This document shows positions 45,181 to 55,601 of a stretch of 60,642 nt of DNA, piece after piece; the first letter of the stretch is position 1; each line of letters opens with the position of its first letter. The notes beneath the pieces are model-generated. The model was given only the letters and a program-made list of their open reading frames with translations, made no database searches and had not been told where the DNA came from. The stretch comes from Caulobacterales bacterium (lineage in GTDB: Bacteria > Pseudomonadota > Alphaproteobacteria > Caulobacterales > Caulobacteraceae): positions 1 through 60,642 of the forward strand of contig CANJID010000014.1 of the NCBI GenBank assembly GCA_947474395.1. The letters are read 5' to 3'. Both the position numbers and the translations under genes were made by a program.

Positions 45181-46674
45181 ATGGTCCCGTCGCGGCCGGT
45201 CACCAGGGGCGTCAGCCGCGAATTCAGCACCCGACCCGCGTACGCGCCAAGGGCGTCACCGCAGGCCAACCGACAGGGACCGATGCAAAGATTCGATCCG
45301 CGCCGCCTGCCTGTACGCCTTGCGCCTGCCGTCCTCGGCGGCGCCGCCGTCGTCCTCGCCGCCACCATCGGCGTGATGGGGTCGAGCATGCTCGACCGGC
45401 ACTTCCTGACCGCCCACCGACCCACGCCCAAGGGCGTCGACATCAAGGCCATCGAGAACCAGGCCTTCGCCGAGGCGCCGACCCGGCCGGGCATGTCCGC
45501 CCCCGAAACCATGCCGGTGAAGGTGCTTCCCGGCGAGACCCTCGAAGCCGCCGTGCAGCGCACCGGCATCGCCCCCGCCGAGGCCCACGACGTGGTCCGC
45601 GTCCTGGCCCAGGCCTTCGACACCGTGAACATCAAGGCGGGCCTCGCCTTCCAGGCCGCAATCGCCAAGCCCCGCGGCCGCCGCGGCCCGGCCCAACTGA
45701 TCGGCCTCTCGATGCGGACCGGCCCGGCCAGCGCGGTCACCCTGTCGCGCACCTTCGACGGCGCTCTGCACCTGCGCGAACTCGAGGAAGAGGTCACCGA
45801 GGAGACCACGGTCGCCCAGGGCCACATCGACGGCTCGCTCTATGAATCGGCCGTCGCCGCGGGCGCGGACTCCAGGCTGACCGCCGAGGTGGTCAAGCTG
45901 TTCTCCAAGAAGCTCGACTTCGCCCGCGACCTGCATCCGAACGACGAATTCCGCCTGGTGTTCGACCGCAAGTTCACTGAGAGCGGCCGCACGGTGGAGA
46001 CCGGGGACCTGCTCTACGCCGAGATCGGCGCCAAGGGGCAGGTGAGCCGCTTCTATCGCTTCGTGCACGACGGCAAGGCCCAGTACTTCGACGAGCTGGG
46101 CAAGAACATCCAGGGCTTCCTGCTGCGCACCCCGGTGGATGCGGTGCGCATCACTTCCGGCTTCGGCGCCCGCCTGCACCCGGTGCTCGGCTACACCCGC
46201 ATGCACAAGGGCATCGACTTCGGCGCGCCGAAGGGCACGCCGGTGTTCGCCGCCGGCGACGGGGTGGTGGAGCAGAAGGGCTGGTCCTCGGGCTACGGCA
46301 ACTGGCTGAAGATCCGCCACTCCGGCGACTGGCATACCGGCTACGGCCACCTCTCGGGCTACGCCAGCTCCCTGAAGGTCGGCCAGCACGTCAGCCAGGG
46401 CCAGCTCGTCGCCTATGTCGGCATGACCGGCCTCGCGACCGGCCCGCACCTCCACTACGAGGTGTTCAAGGGCAAGGGTCAGATCAATCCCAAGGGCGCC
46501 CAGGTGCCGTCGGGCACGGTTCTGGCGGGCCAGGAACTGGCGGCCTTCAAGACCGACAAGGCCGAGGTCGACACCATGATCGCCAAGGCCGCCGCCAAGC
46601 CCGGCGCGCCGCAGATGGCCAAGCTGGAGCTGCGCCCCCGCATGGGCGTGATCAAGGCCAGGGCCGACCGGTAA
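45181..46674 (+). CDS. Membrane-anchored M23 peptidoglycan endopeptidase
   Basis: 497 residues; ATG at 45181 preceded by TTGGAGCGG. One membrane segment (about 48-68) follows a basic cytoplasmic start. A periplasmic region with a LysM/OapA-like part (PVKVLPGETLEAAVQRTGI) and an intermediate domain precedes the LytM/M23 domain. The zinc and catalytic residues are complete here: His342 and Asp346 (HKGIDFG), then GYGHLSGY, and HLHYEVF near 423-425. It probably cuts cell-wall cross-links in growth or division, like MepM-type enzymes. Repeat A copy 2 follows the stop. Confidence 0.93.
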   Translation: MVPSRPVTRGVSREFSTRPAYAPRASPQANRQGPMQRFDPRRLPVRLAPAVLGGAAVVLAATIGVMGSSMLDRHFLTAHRPTPKGVDIKAIENQAFAEAPTRPGMSAPETMPVKVLPGETLEAAVQRTGIAPAEAHDVVRVLAQAFDTVNIKAGLAFQAAIAKPRGRRGPAQLIGLSMRTGPASAVTLSRTFDGALHLRELEEEVTEETTVAQGHIDGSLYESAVAAGADSRLTAEVVKLFSKKLDFARDLHPNDEFRLVFDRKFTESGRTVETGDLLYAEIGAKGQVSRFYRFVHDGKAQYFDELGKNIQGFLLRTPVDAVRITSGFGARLHPVLGYTRMHKGIDFGAPKGTPVFAAGDGVVEQKGWSSGYGNWLKIRHSGDWHTGYGHLSGYASSLKVGQHVSQGQLVAYVGMTGLATGPHLHYEVFKGKGQINPKGAQVPSGTVLAGQELAAFKTDKAEVDTMIAKAAAKPGAPQMAKLELRPRMGVIKARADR

Positions 46675-46682
46675 GGCTCCGA

Positions 46683-46813
46683 GTCCTTTCCCCTCTGGGG
46701 AAAGTGTCGGCCCGGACGGGCCGACGATAGGGGCTCAAGGGCGCAACCGCGTGCGCATTTCAGCCCCTTCAGTCGCCCCGTTCGGGGCGACAGCTCCCCC
46801 AGAGGGGGAGCGA
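46683..46813. repeat. Structured intergenic repeat family A, copy 2
   Basis: About 131 bases with the same plan as copy 1 at 10804-10940. Outer palindromes TTTCCCCTCTGGGGAAA (46687-46703) and CTCCCCCAGAGGGGGAG (46794-46810) are identical. The inner hairpins have different arms that still pair: GTCGGCCC/GGGCCGAC (46706-46725) and GTCGCCCC-GTTC-GGGGCGAC (46772-46791). AGGGGCT (46729) and AGCCCCT (46762) are kept. It again fills a convergent intergenic gap. Confidence 0.85.
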
Positions 46814-46822
46814 CTCCGGCGC

Positions 46823-47281
46823 CTACAGGAAATCCCGCAGATACGCCGCCAGCGGCAGGTCCGCGGGGGGCATGGGGTAGTCGAACAGCTGGATCGGCCG
46901 GACCCAGGCGATCGCCGGGTGCTCGCGCTTCTGCACCGTCCCCTCCCAGCGCCGCAGCAGGTAGAGGGGCATCAGGAGGTGGAAGCTCTCGTAGGCGTGC
47001 GAGGTGAAGACGAAAGGGGCCAGGCACGCGGGATTGACCGTGATCCCCAGCTCCTCGTCCAGCTCGCGGATGAGGCAGGCCTCTGGGCTCTCGCCGGCCT
47101 CCAGCTTGCCGCCGGGGAACTCCCACATCCCGCCGAGGTGCTTATCCGCCGGGCGCTGGCAGATCAGCACCCGCCCGTCGGCGTCCACCAGGGCGGCGGC
47201 CGCGACCAGCAACAGGGGCTTGTGCGGGCGGGCGGGCTCGGGCGATAGGCTGCCCTCCCCAGGTTCTAAAGGTTGGTCCAT
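46823..47281 (-). CDS. mutT: MutT-like NUDIX hydrolase (8-oxo-dGTP diphosphatase type)
   Basis: 152 residues. The Nudix box is GGKLEAGESPEACLIRELDEELGI, preceded by GGMWEFPGG, the MutT arrangement. It removes oxidised dGTP from the nucleotide pool. Its ATG at 47281 shares a base with the TTG proposed for the opposite HAD gene. In related genomes mutT usually follows argJ directly; here a HAD gene on the other strand separates them. Confidence 0.92.
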   Translation of the reverse strand: MDQPLEPGEGSLSPEPARPHKPLLLVAAAALVDADGRVLICQRPADKHLGGMWEFPGGKLEAGESPEACLIRELDEELGITVNPACLAPFVFTSHAYESFHLLMPLYLLRRWEGTVQKREHPAIAWVRPIQLFDYPMPPADLPLAAYLRDFL

Positions 47282-47952
47282 TGGCTCTCCCGCGTCCCGT
47301 CCAGGCCGTCGTCTTCGATATGGACGGGCTCCTGATCGACAGCGAGACGGTCTACCAAGCCGGGATGATCAATGCAGCCGTCGCCATGGGCTATGAGCTG
47401 CCGCCGGAGCTTTTCCGCCGCTTGGTCGGCCTCGCCGGGCCGGAATCGCAGTCGGTGATGCGGGGCCATTACGGCGAGGACTTCCCGCTGGCCGACTACA
47501 ACAGGACCGCGGACGTGGAGATCAACAAGCTGCTGGTGGCCGGCGTGGTCCTGAAGACAGGGGTCCTCGAGCTTCTGGACCACCTGGAGGCGATGGAGCT
47601 GCCTCGCGCCGTGGCCACCTCAACCTCGCGGCGCTGGGCTGAGCGGCACCTGGGCCAGACCGGCATCCGCGACCGCTTTCACGCCGTGGTCACCCGCGAC
47701 GACGTCGAGCGCGCCAAACCCAGCCCGGACCTCTTCCTCAAGGCCGCGTCCCTGATCGGCGCCGATCCGGCTCATTGCCTGGCCCTGGAAGATTCCCACA
47801 ACGGGGTGCGCGCGGCTCACGCGGCGGGGATGATGACGGTGATGGTCCCCGACCTGCTGGAGCCCACCGACGAGATGCACGGCAAATGCGTGCACATCGC
47901 GCAGGACCTGCACCGGGTCCTCGACCTCGTCAGGGCGTCTCAGGACCGGTAG
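47281..47952 (+). CDS. HAD-superfamily phosphatase (beta-phosphoglucomutase-like)
   Basis: 223 residues from a TTG at 47281; no nearer start precedes the DMDGLLIDSE motif I (nucleophile Asp and acid Asp). Motif II ATSTS, motif III Lys in AKPSPDLFLKA and motif IV LEDSHNGVRAA are complete, with a helical cap. It acts on a small phosphorylated sugar or similar. It lies divergent from mutT with overlapping start codons and overlaps the argJ end by 13 bases tail to tail. Confidence 0.9.
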   Translation: MALPRPVQAVVFDMDGLLIDSETVYQAGMINAAVAMGYELPPELFRRLVGLAGPESQSVMRGHYGEDFPLADYNRTADVEINKLLVAGVVLKTGVLELLDHLEAMELPRAVATSTSRRWAERHLGQTGIRDRFHAVVTRDDVERAKPSPDLFLKAASLIGADPAHCLALEDSHNGVRAAHAAGMMTVMVPDLLEPTDEMHGKCVHIAQDLHRVLDLVRASQDR

Positions 47953-49196
47953 TCGCCGTTGATGGCGACATATTCCTTGGTCAGGTCGCAGGTCCACATG
48001 GTGGCCGAGGCTTCGCCGGCGCCGACGTCCACGGTGATCTCCAGCTCCGGCTGCTTCATGTAGGCGGTCATGGCCGCCTCGTCGTAGCCGGGGGCGACCG
48101 CGCCGTAGCGGGCGGCCCAAAGCCCGCCGAAGCGCACCGAGAGGCGGTCCCGGACCAGGGGCTCGTCCGCCCGGCCGGCGGCGGCGACGATCCGGCCCCA
48201 GTTGGCGTCCTCGCCGGCGAAGGCTGTCTTCACCAGGGGGCTCTCGCAGATGGTGCGGGCGATCTTCCGCGCCGAGGCTTCCGACTCGGCCCGCTCCACC
48301 GTCACCTTGACGAACTTGGTGGCGCCCTCGCCGTCGCGGACCAGTTGCTGGGCGAGGTTCATCAGCAGGCTCAGCAAGGCGTCGCGGAAGCCCGCGAGCC
48401 GCGGATCGGCGGCGTCGGTCACCTCGGGCGAGCCGGATGCGCCGGTGGCGAAGAGCAGCAGGGTGTCGTTGGTGGAACGGTCCCCGTCCACCGTCACCGC
48501 ATTGAACGTCTTCACCGTCGCCGGCACGAGCATGGACCGCATGACTTCGGGCGACAGGGCCGCGTCGGTGGCCACGAAGGCCAGCATGGTGGCCATGTCC
48601 GGGGCGATCATCCCCGAGCCCTTGGCGATCCCGGCGATCCGCACGGTCACCCCGCCGATGTCGGCCTCGCCCACCGCGCCCTTCGAAAAGGTGTCGGTGG
48701 TCATGATGGCCCGGGCGGCTTCGGGCCAGGCGTCGGCCTTCAGCCGGCCGCAGACAGCGCTCGCCTGGGCCTCGATCTTGGACGCATCCAGCAGCACGCC
48801 GATCACCCCGGTGGAGGCGGTCAGGACCTGATCCTCCCGCGCCCCGATCTCGGCGGCGATGGCCGCGGCGCTGCGCCGGGCGGCCTCGGCTCCGGGCTCG
48901 CCGGTGAAGGAGTTGGCGCAGCCGGCGTTGATCACCACGGCCCGGATGTCCCGGCCGCCGCTGGCGTTCAGCACGTCGGCGCACCAGTCCACCGGCGCCG
49001 AGCCGACCTTGTGGCGGGTGAAGACCCCGGCGCAGGTGGTCCCCGGGGCAAAGCGCATGACCAGAAGGTCGTCCCGCTCGTGCTTGTAGAAACCCGCGCG
49101 GCCCGTCGCGAGCTCGACGCCGCCGATGGTTCCGATGGCGGGGAAGGGGACCGCGAGCGGCGAGACCTTCAGGCCGGGTTTGCCAGGGGCGCTCAT
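47940..49196 (-). CDS. argJ: Bifunctional ornithine acetyltransferase / N-acetylglutamate synthase
   Basis: 418 residues. It recycles the acetyl group in arginine synthesis. The self-cleavage site, where the Thr becomes the nucleophile, is in the segment IAPDMATMLAFVATDA (Ala-Thr-Met-Leu). N-terminal GCANSFTGEPG and the C-terminal AINGDYRS are diagnostic. Its ATG overlaps the foldase stop by 4 bases (ATGA). Confidence 0.97.
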   Translation of the reverse strand: MSAPGKPGLKVSPLAVPFPAIGTIGGVELATGRAGFYKHERDDLLVMRFAPGTTCAGVFTRHKVGSAPVDWCADVLNASGGRDIRAVVINAGCANSFTGEPGAEAARRSAAAIAAEIGAREDQVLTASTGVIGVLLDASKIEAQASAVCGRLKADAWPEAARAIMTTDTFSKGAVGEADIGGVTVRIAGIAKGSGMIAPDMATMLAFVATDAALSPEVMRSMLVPATVKTFNAVTVDGDRSTNDTLLLFATGASGSPEVTDAADPRLAGFRDALLSLLMNLAQQLVRDGEGATKFVKVTVERAESEASARKIARTICESPLVKTAFAGEDANWGRIVAAAGRADEPLVRDRLSVRFGGLWAARYGAVAPGYDEAAMTAYMKQPELEITVDVGAGEASATMWTCDLTKEYVAINGDYRS

Positions 49197-50329
49197 TTGC
49201 CGGGCGCCGAGGCGGGGGGGAAGCCCTTGGGCGCGCCCTTGACGGGGGGCAGCTTGGGGGCGGCCTTGGCGACAGGCGCGGGGGCGGACTTGCCCGCCAG
49301 TTCCGGCGCGGATTCGGGCGCGGTGGCCAGCTCGCCGCCTTCGGTCGCCTGATCGGGCGACGGCAGGGCGGCGGGTTCGGCGGGGAGGGGCTGCTTGAAG
49401 GCCGCCGGATTGGCGCTCGGCGGCTCCTTCGGCGCGCCGGGCACCTCGGGAGGCTTGGAGATCAGGACCTCGACCTTGGTCTGGCCCCGGAGCCGGTTCA
49501 GGAGGTTGCGGATCTCGTCATAGGTCAGGAAACGGACGATCTGCGGCCGCGCCTCTTCCAGGGCGATCGGCTGCTCGGGCCGCCGGTCCTCGACCTTCAT
49601 GATCACCCAGCCGCTGTCGGCCTGGAACGGCCCGATGACCTCCCCGGTCTTGGCCATCTTCAGCGCGGCCGAATAGGTCGCCGGCATGGAGTCGAGGGTG
49701 AAGTAGCCCAGGTCCCCGCCGTTGAAGCGGGTGGCCTGGTCGGTGGAGCGCTGGATCGCCAGGGCCTCGAAGGAGGCGCCGGTGTCGAGGAGCTTGCGGA
49801 TGGCCAGGGCGTCCGCCTGGGACAGGACCACGATCTGCCGGGCGTGCAGCTCCTCGGACTGGCGCGAGAGCCGCCGCTGCTCGTCGTAGAGGGCGCGGAT
49901 GGCGTTCTCGTTCACCGCCTTGTCGACCCGGTTCTCCACCAGGATGTCGCCCAGGAGCTTTTCCCGCTGGGCGTTGAGCCGCCGCCGGGCCACCGGCTCG
50001 TTCTGCAGCTTCAGCCGGATAGCCTCGCGGGCCAGCAGCTTCTGGTCGATCACCTCGTCGAGGGTGCGCCGGAACTGGTCGGAGGAGGTGTCGAGCGGCT
50101 CGCCCTCGCCGATCAGCCCTTGCGCCACCGCCTGCCGCTTCACGTCGGAGACCCAGATGGTCTCGCCGGCCACCTTGGCCACCTGGATGTCGCCGGGCAC
50201 GGGAGGGCCCCCTGCGGCCTGCTCGCGGTTGCAGGCGGTCAGCAGCATCAGGCCCGCGCAGGCGAGGCTCGCCAGCGCGCTCCGGAATCCAGGTCCAGGA
50301 ACTCCTGGCTTTGTCATGCGGTCGGCCAT
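49193..50329 (-). CDS. Parvulin-type peptidyl-prolyl isomerase lipoprotein
   Basis: 378 residues (ATG 50329; ATG 50317 also possible). A signal with lipobox LLTAC anchors it in the periplasm. The SurA-N-like helical part (EVIDQKLLAREAIRL) is followed by the rotamase domain (about 160-255: ELHARQIVV, FNGGDLGYF, SGWVIMKVEDRRP). A Pro/Ala-rich tail of ~110 residues follows. It assists the folding of exported proteins. It lies on the secA side of argJ, a common alphaproteobacterial order. Confidence 0.92.
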   Translation of the reverse strand: MADRMTKPGVPGPGFRSALASLACAGLMLLTACNREQAAGGPPVPGDIQVAKVAGETIWVSDVKRQAVAQGLIGEGEPLDTSSDQFRRTLDEVIDQKLLAREAIRLKLQNEPVARRRLNAQREKLLGDILVENRVDKAVNENAIRALYDEQRRLSRQSEELHARQIVVLSQADALAIRKLLDTGASFEALAIQRSTDQATRFNGGDLGYFTLDSMPATYSAALKMAKTGEVIGPFQADSGWVIMKVEDRRPEQPIALEEARPQIVRFLTYDEIRNLLNRLRGQTKVEVLISKPPEVPGAPKEPPSANPAAFKQPLPAEPAALPSPDQATEGGELATAPESAPELAGKSAPAPVAKAAPKLPPVKGAPKGFPPASAPGK

Positions 50330-50419
50330 CCTTAGGATCGATTCCGAAGCGGGGCCTGAGACCCGCCGGGGCGGTCCTATACAACGCCGCCCTCAAGTTC
50401 CGAATAGGGAAGCAGACAG

Positions 50420-51664
50420 TTGCCCAGCGTCCGGCCCGTATCCCCGCCTGAGCCGGACCTCGACGGCGAGACCCTGATCGCCCGCGCCGCGGCCCTGCGG
50501 CCCATGCTGCGTGACCAGGGCCCCGCCGGCGACAAGCGCGGCTGGTACGGCGAGGAGATCCACGAGGCGATTCGGGCGGCGGGCCTCTACCGCGTGGTGC
50601 AGCCGCGCCTGTTCGGCGGCTACCAGCAGGATTTCGCCACCTTCCTGAAGGTGATCATGGAGATCGCCCGCGGCCATCCCGCCAGCGGCTGGTGCTATAC
50701 GCTCGCCTCCTCCCATGCCTTCCTGGTCGCCTCGCACTGGTCGGCGGAGGCGCAGGCAGAGCTCTTCGGCGACGGCGACTTCCGCGCCTGCCAGAGGGCG
50801 ACCCCCGCCGGCGAATGGAAGCGGGTCGAGGGCGGCTACGTCATCTCCGGGACGTTCGGCTACTGCTCCGGCTCTCCGGTTTCCACCCACTTCGTCGGGG
50901 CGGGGGTGGTCGAGGGAGAAGGCGCCGGCGGCAAGCGCAAGGGCCTGAACTTCATCGTCCCCCGCGCGAAGTACGAGGTGCTGGACGACTGGGGTAACGA
51001 AGCCACGATCGGGATGAGCGGCTCGGGCTCCAACTCGATCCGGCTGGCCGACGTCTTTGTGCCGGACCGCCACATCACCTCCAACGACGTCCTCTTGACC
51101 ACCGAGCGCATGCCGGAGGGCGGCTCGCCGGGACTGAAGCTGCATGGCGATCCGCTCTACGTCGGGGTGATCGGCGGGGCCTACCTGACCGAGTTCGGGG
51201 CGATCATGACCGGCGCCGCGCGGGCGGCCCTCGACGAGTTCGAGATCGTCATCAGGACCCAGACCACCCTCACCTTCGAAGGCAAGGTCCCGATGGTGGA
51301 GACGGCCGACACTCAGCGCATATTCGGCAAGGCCATGAACTTGGTGGATTCTGCCGACGGCCTGACCATGGCCGCCGTGCACATGGTCATGGACCAGTGG
51401 CGGGCCTACGCGGAAAATGGCCGGCGGATCACCAACGACGACACCCTCAAGGCCTGGGGCATGGCCCAGGAGGCCTGCGATCTCGCCTGCCGGGCGGTTG
51501 AGATGCTGTTCCACGCCTCGGGGCCCAGGAGCGCCAACGGGGGCGAGCGCATGGCCCGCTATTTCCGCGACGTGCAGGCCTACCGCGTCCACGTAACGGC
51601 CCAGCCCTTCTGGCAGACTATGAGGGCGCAGAACCACCTCGGCCTGTCCGGCGGAAGGCTCTAA
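50420..51664 (+). CDS. Acyl-CoA dehydrogenase-like flavin monooxygenase (HsaA/HpaH type)
   Basis: 414 residues from a TTG at 50420 preceded by AGGGAAG. The acyl-CoA dehydrogenase fold is seen: an N-terminal helical domain (IRAAGLYRVVQPRLFGGY), a middle beta domain (GYVISGTFGYCSGSPVSTHF) and a type-2 C-terminal helical domain (ACDLACRAVEMLFHASG, RYFRDVQAYRVHVTAQ). This subgroup comprises flavin-dependent two-component hydroxylases of phenols and steroids and DszC-like enzymes rather than beta-oxidation. No flavin reductase partner is adjacent. Confidence 0.88.
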   Translation: MPSVRPVSPPEPDLDGETLIARAAALRPMLRDQGPAGDKRGWYGEEIHEAIRAAGLYRVVQPRLFGGYQQDFATFLKVIMEIARGHPASGWCYTLASSHAFLVASHWSAEAQAELFGDGDFRACQRATPAGEWKRVEGGYVISGTFGYCSGSPVSTHFVGAGVVEGEGAGGKRKGLNFIVPRAKYEVLDDWGNEATIGMSGSGSNSIRLADVFVPDRHITSNDVLLTTERMPEGGSPGLKLHGDPLYVGVIGGAYLTEFGAIMTGAARAALDEFEIVIRTQTTLTFEGKVPMVETADTQRIFGKAMNLVDSADGLTMAAVHMVMDQWRAYAENGRRITNDDTLKAWGMAQEACDLACRAVEMLFHASGPRSANGGERMARYFRDVQAYRVHVTAQPFWQTMRAQNHLGLSGGRL

Positions 51665-51701
51665 AGCCTGCCTGTGAAGCTCGCCCAAGCGGTTCGTCGC
51701 G

Positions 51702-51730
51702 TTGACAGGGTAGGGGGCGGCTCTTAAGTC
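51702..51730 (+). promoter_or_regulatory. Candidate sigma-70 promoter for secA
   Basis: TTGACA at 51702-51707, a 17-base spacer, then TAAGTC at 51725-51730. The -35 is perfect and the -10 is weak. It lies about 100 bases upstream of the secA ATG. Confidence 0.4.
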
Positions 51731-51745
51731 AGCCACGCGCTAAAA

Positions 51746-51769
51746 TCGGCCGTCAGAAGCGGCCGACGG
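51746..51769 (+). promoter_or_regulatory. Hairpin in the secA leader
   Basis: TCGGCCG-TCAGAAG-CGGCCGA forms a 7-bp stem; CCGTC (51750) and GACGG (51765) can form an alternative, mutually exclusive stem. There is no T-run, so it is not a classical terminator. Confidence 0.4.
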
Positions 51770-51828
51770 TTTGCGCCCAGATTTCACGTCCCGCGCGACA
51801 GTCGCGCCACGCCCTTTTCGGACGCTCC

Positions 51829-54609
<2,781 letters not shown>

Positions 54610-54612
54610 GCT

Positions 54613-55215
54613 CTAGGCCGGCCTTCTGGCCCTCAACGCCTGGGCGATCGTGCCGTCGTCGAGCCAGTCCAGCTCGCCGCCGACGGGCACGCCTCGGGCG
54701 AGGCTTGTCACCGACACGCCCGCGTCGGCCAGCCGTTCGGCGAGGTAGTGGGCGGTGGTCTGGCCGTCGACGGTGGCGGGCAGGGCCAGGATCACCTCCT
54801 GGACCTCGCCGTCGCGGGCGCGGGCGACCAGTTCGCCGATCCTGAGGTTATCGGGGCCTACCCCGTCCAGGGCCGACAACAGGCCCCCCAGCACCTGGTA
54901 GCGGCCTCGGTAGGCGCCCGCCCGCTCCATGGCCCACAGGGCGCCGACCTCCTCCACCACGCAGATAAGGGCGCGGTCCCGGCTGCGGTCGGAACAGACG
55001 GCGCAGGGGTCCTGGGCGTCGAGCGCCCCGCAGACCGAACAGGCCCGCACCTTGGCCGCCGCGTCCGTCAGGGCGTCCGCCAGAGGCGTCAGCAGCTGGT
55101 CGCGCTTCTTCAGCAGGGCCAGGGCCGCCCGACGCGCCGACCGCGGCCCCATGCCCGGCAGCTTGGCCAGGAGGGCGATCAGTCGCTCGATTTCGGGGCT
55201 CGCGAAGCTGGCCAA
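54613..55215 (-). CDS. recR: Recombination protein RecR
   Basis: 200 residues. With RecF and RecO it loads RecA on gapped DNA. The helix-hairpin-helix ([20 protein letters not shown]), zinc finger ([16 protein letters not shown]), Toprim domain ([18 protein letters not shown]) and a C-terminal Walker B-like region are in the usual order. It starts 1 base after the ybaB stop and is convergent with secA. Confidence 0.98.
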   Translation of the reverse strand: MASFASPEIERLIALLAKLPGMGPRSARRAALALLKKRDQLLTPLADALTDAAAKVRACSVCGALDAQDPCAVCSDRSRDRALICVVEEVGALWAMERAGAYRGRYQVLGGLLSALDGVGPDNLRIGELVARARDGEVQEVILALPATVDGQTTAHYLAERLADAGVSVTSLARGVPVGGELDWLDDGTIAQALRARRPA

Positions 55216-55216
55216 G

Positions 55217-55546
55217 TCAGAACTTCGGCAGGCCGGGCATCCCCGCCATGCCCGCCAGGGGACCCATGGCTTCCTTCATCAGGTCGGCGCGCAGGGCGTC
55301 GAGCTTTTTCTTGCCGTCGGCGTGGGCGGCCAGGACCAGGTCGGCGGCGGTCTCGGCCTCGCCGGGGGCCATCAGGTCTTCGGACAGGGTCAGGCTGAGG
55401 AGCTCGCCCTCGCCGTTCAGGGTCAGGCGCACCAGGCCGGCGCCGGCCACGCCCTCCACCACGGAGGCCGCGATCTTGCCTTGCGCGTCCTGCATCTTCG
55501 CCTGCAGGCCCTGGGCCTGCTTCATCAGGTTTCCGAGGTCCTTCAT
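55217..55546 (-). CDS. YbaB/EbfC nucleoid-associated protein
   Basis: 109 residues, a dimeric tweezer-like DNA-binding protein. N-terminal [41 protein letters not shown] and [16 protein letters not shown] mark the family. It sits in the universal dnaX-ybaB-recR order. The start is ATG at 55546. Confidence 0.97.
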   Translation of the reverse strand: MKDLGNLMKQAQGLQAKMQDAQGKIAASVVEGVAGAGLVRLTLNGEGELLSLTLSEDLMAPGEAETAADLVLAAHADGKKKLDALRADLMKEAMGPLAGMAGMPGLPKF

Positions 55547-55601
55547 CGCTCAAGCCTTCGAACAGAGAGAGTGGGTCAATGGAGCCGCGAGGGCGGCAAA
55601 A

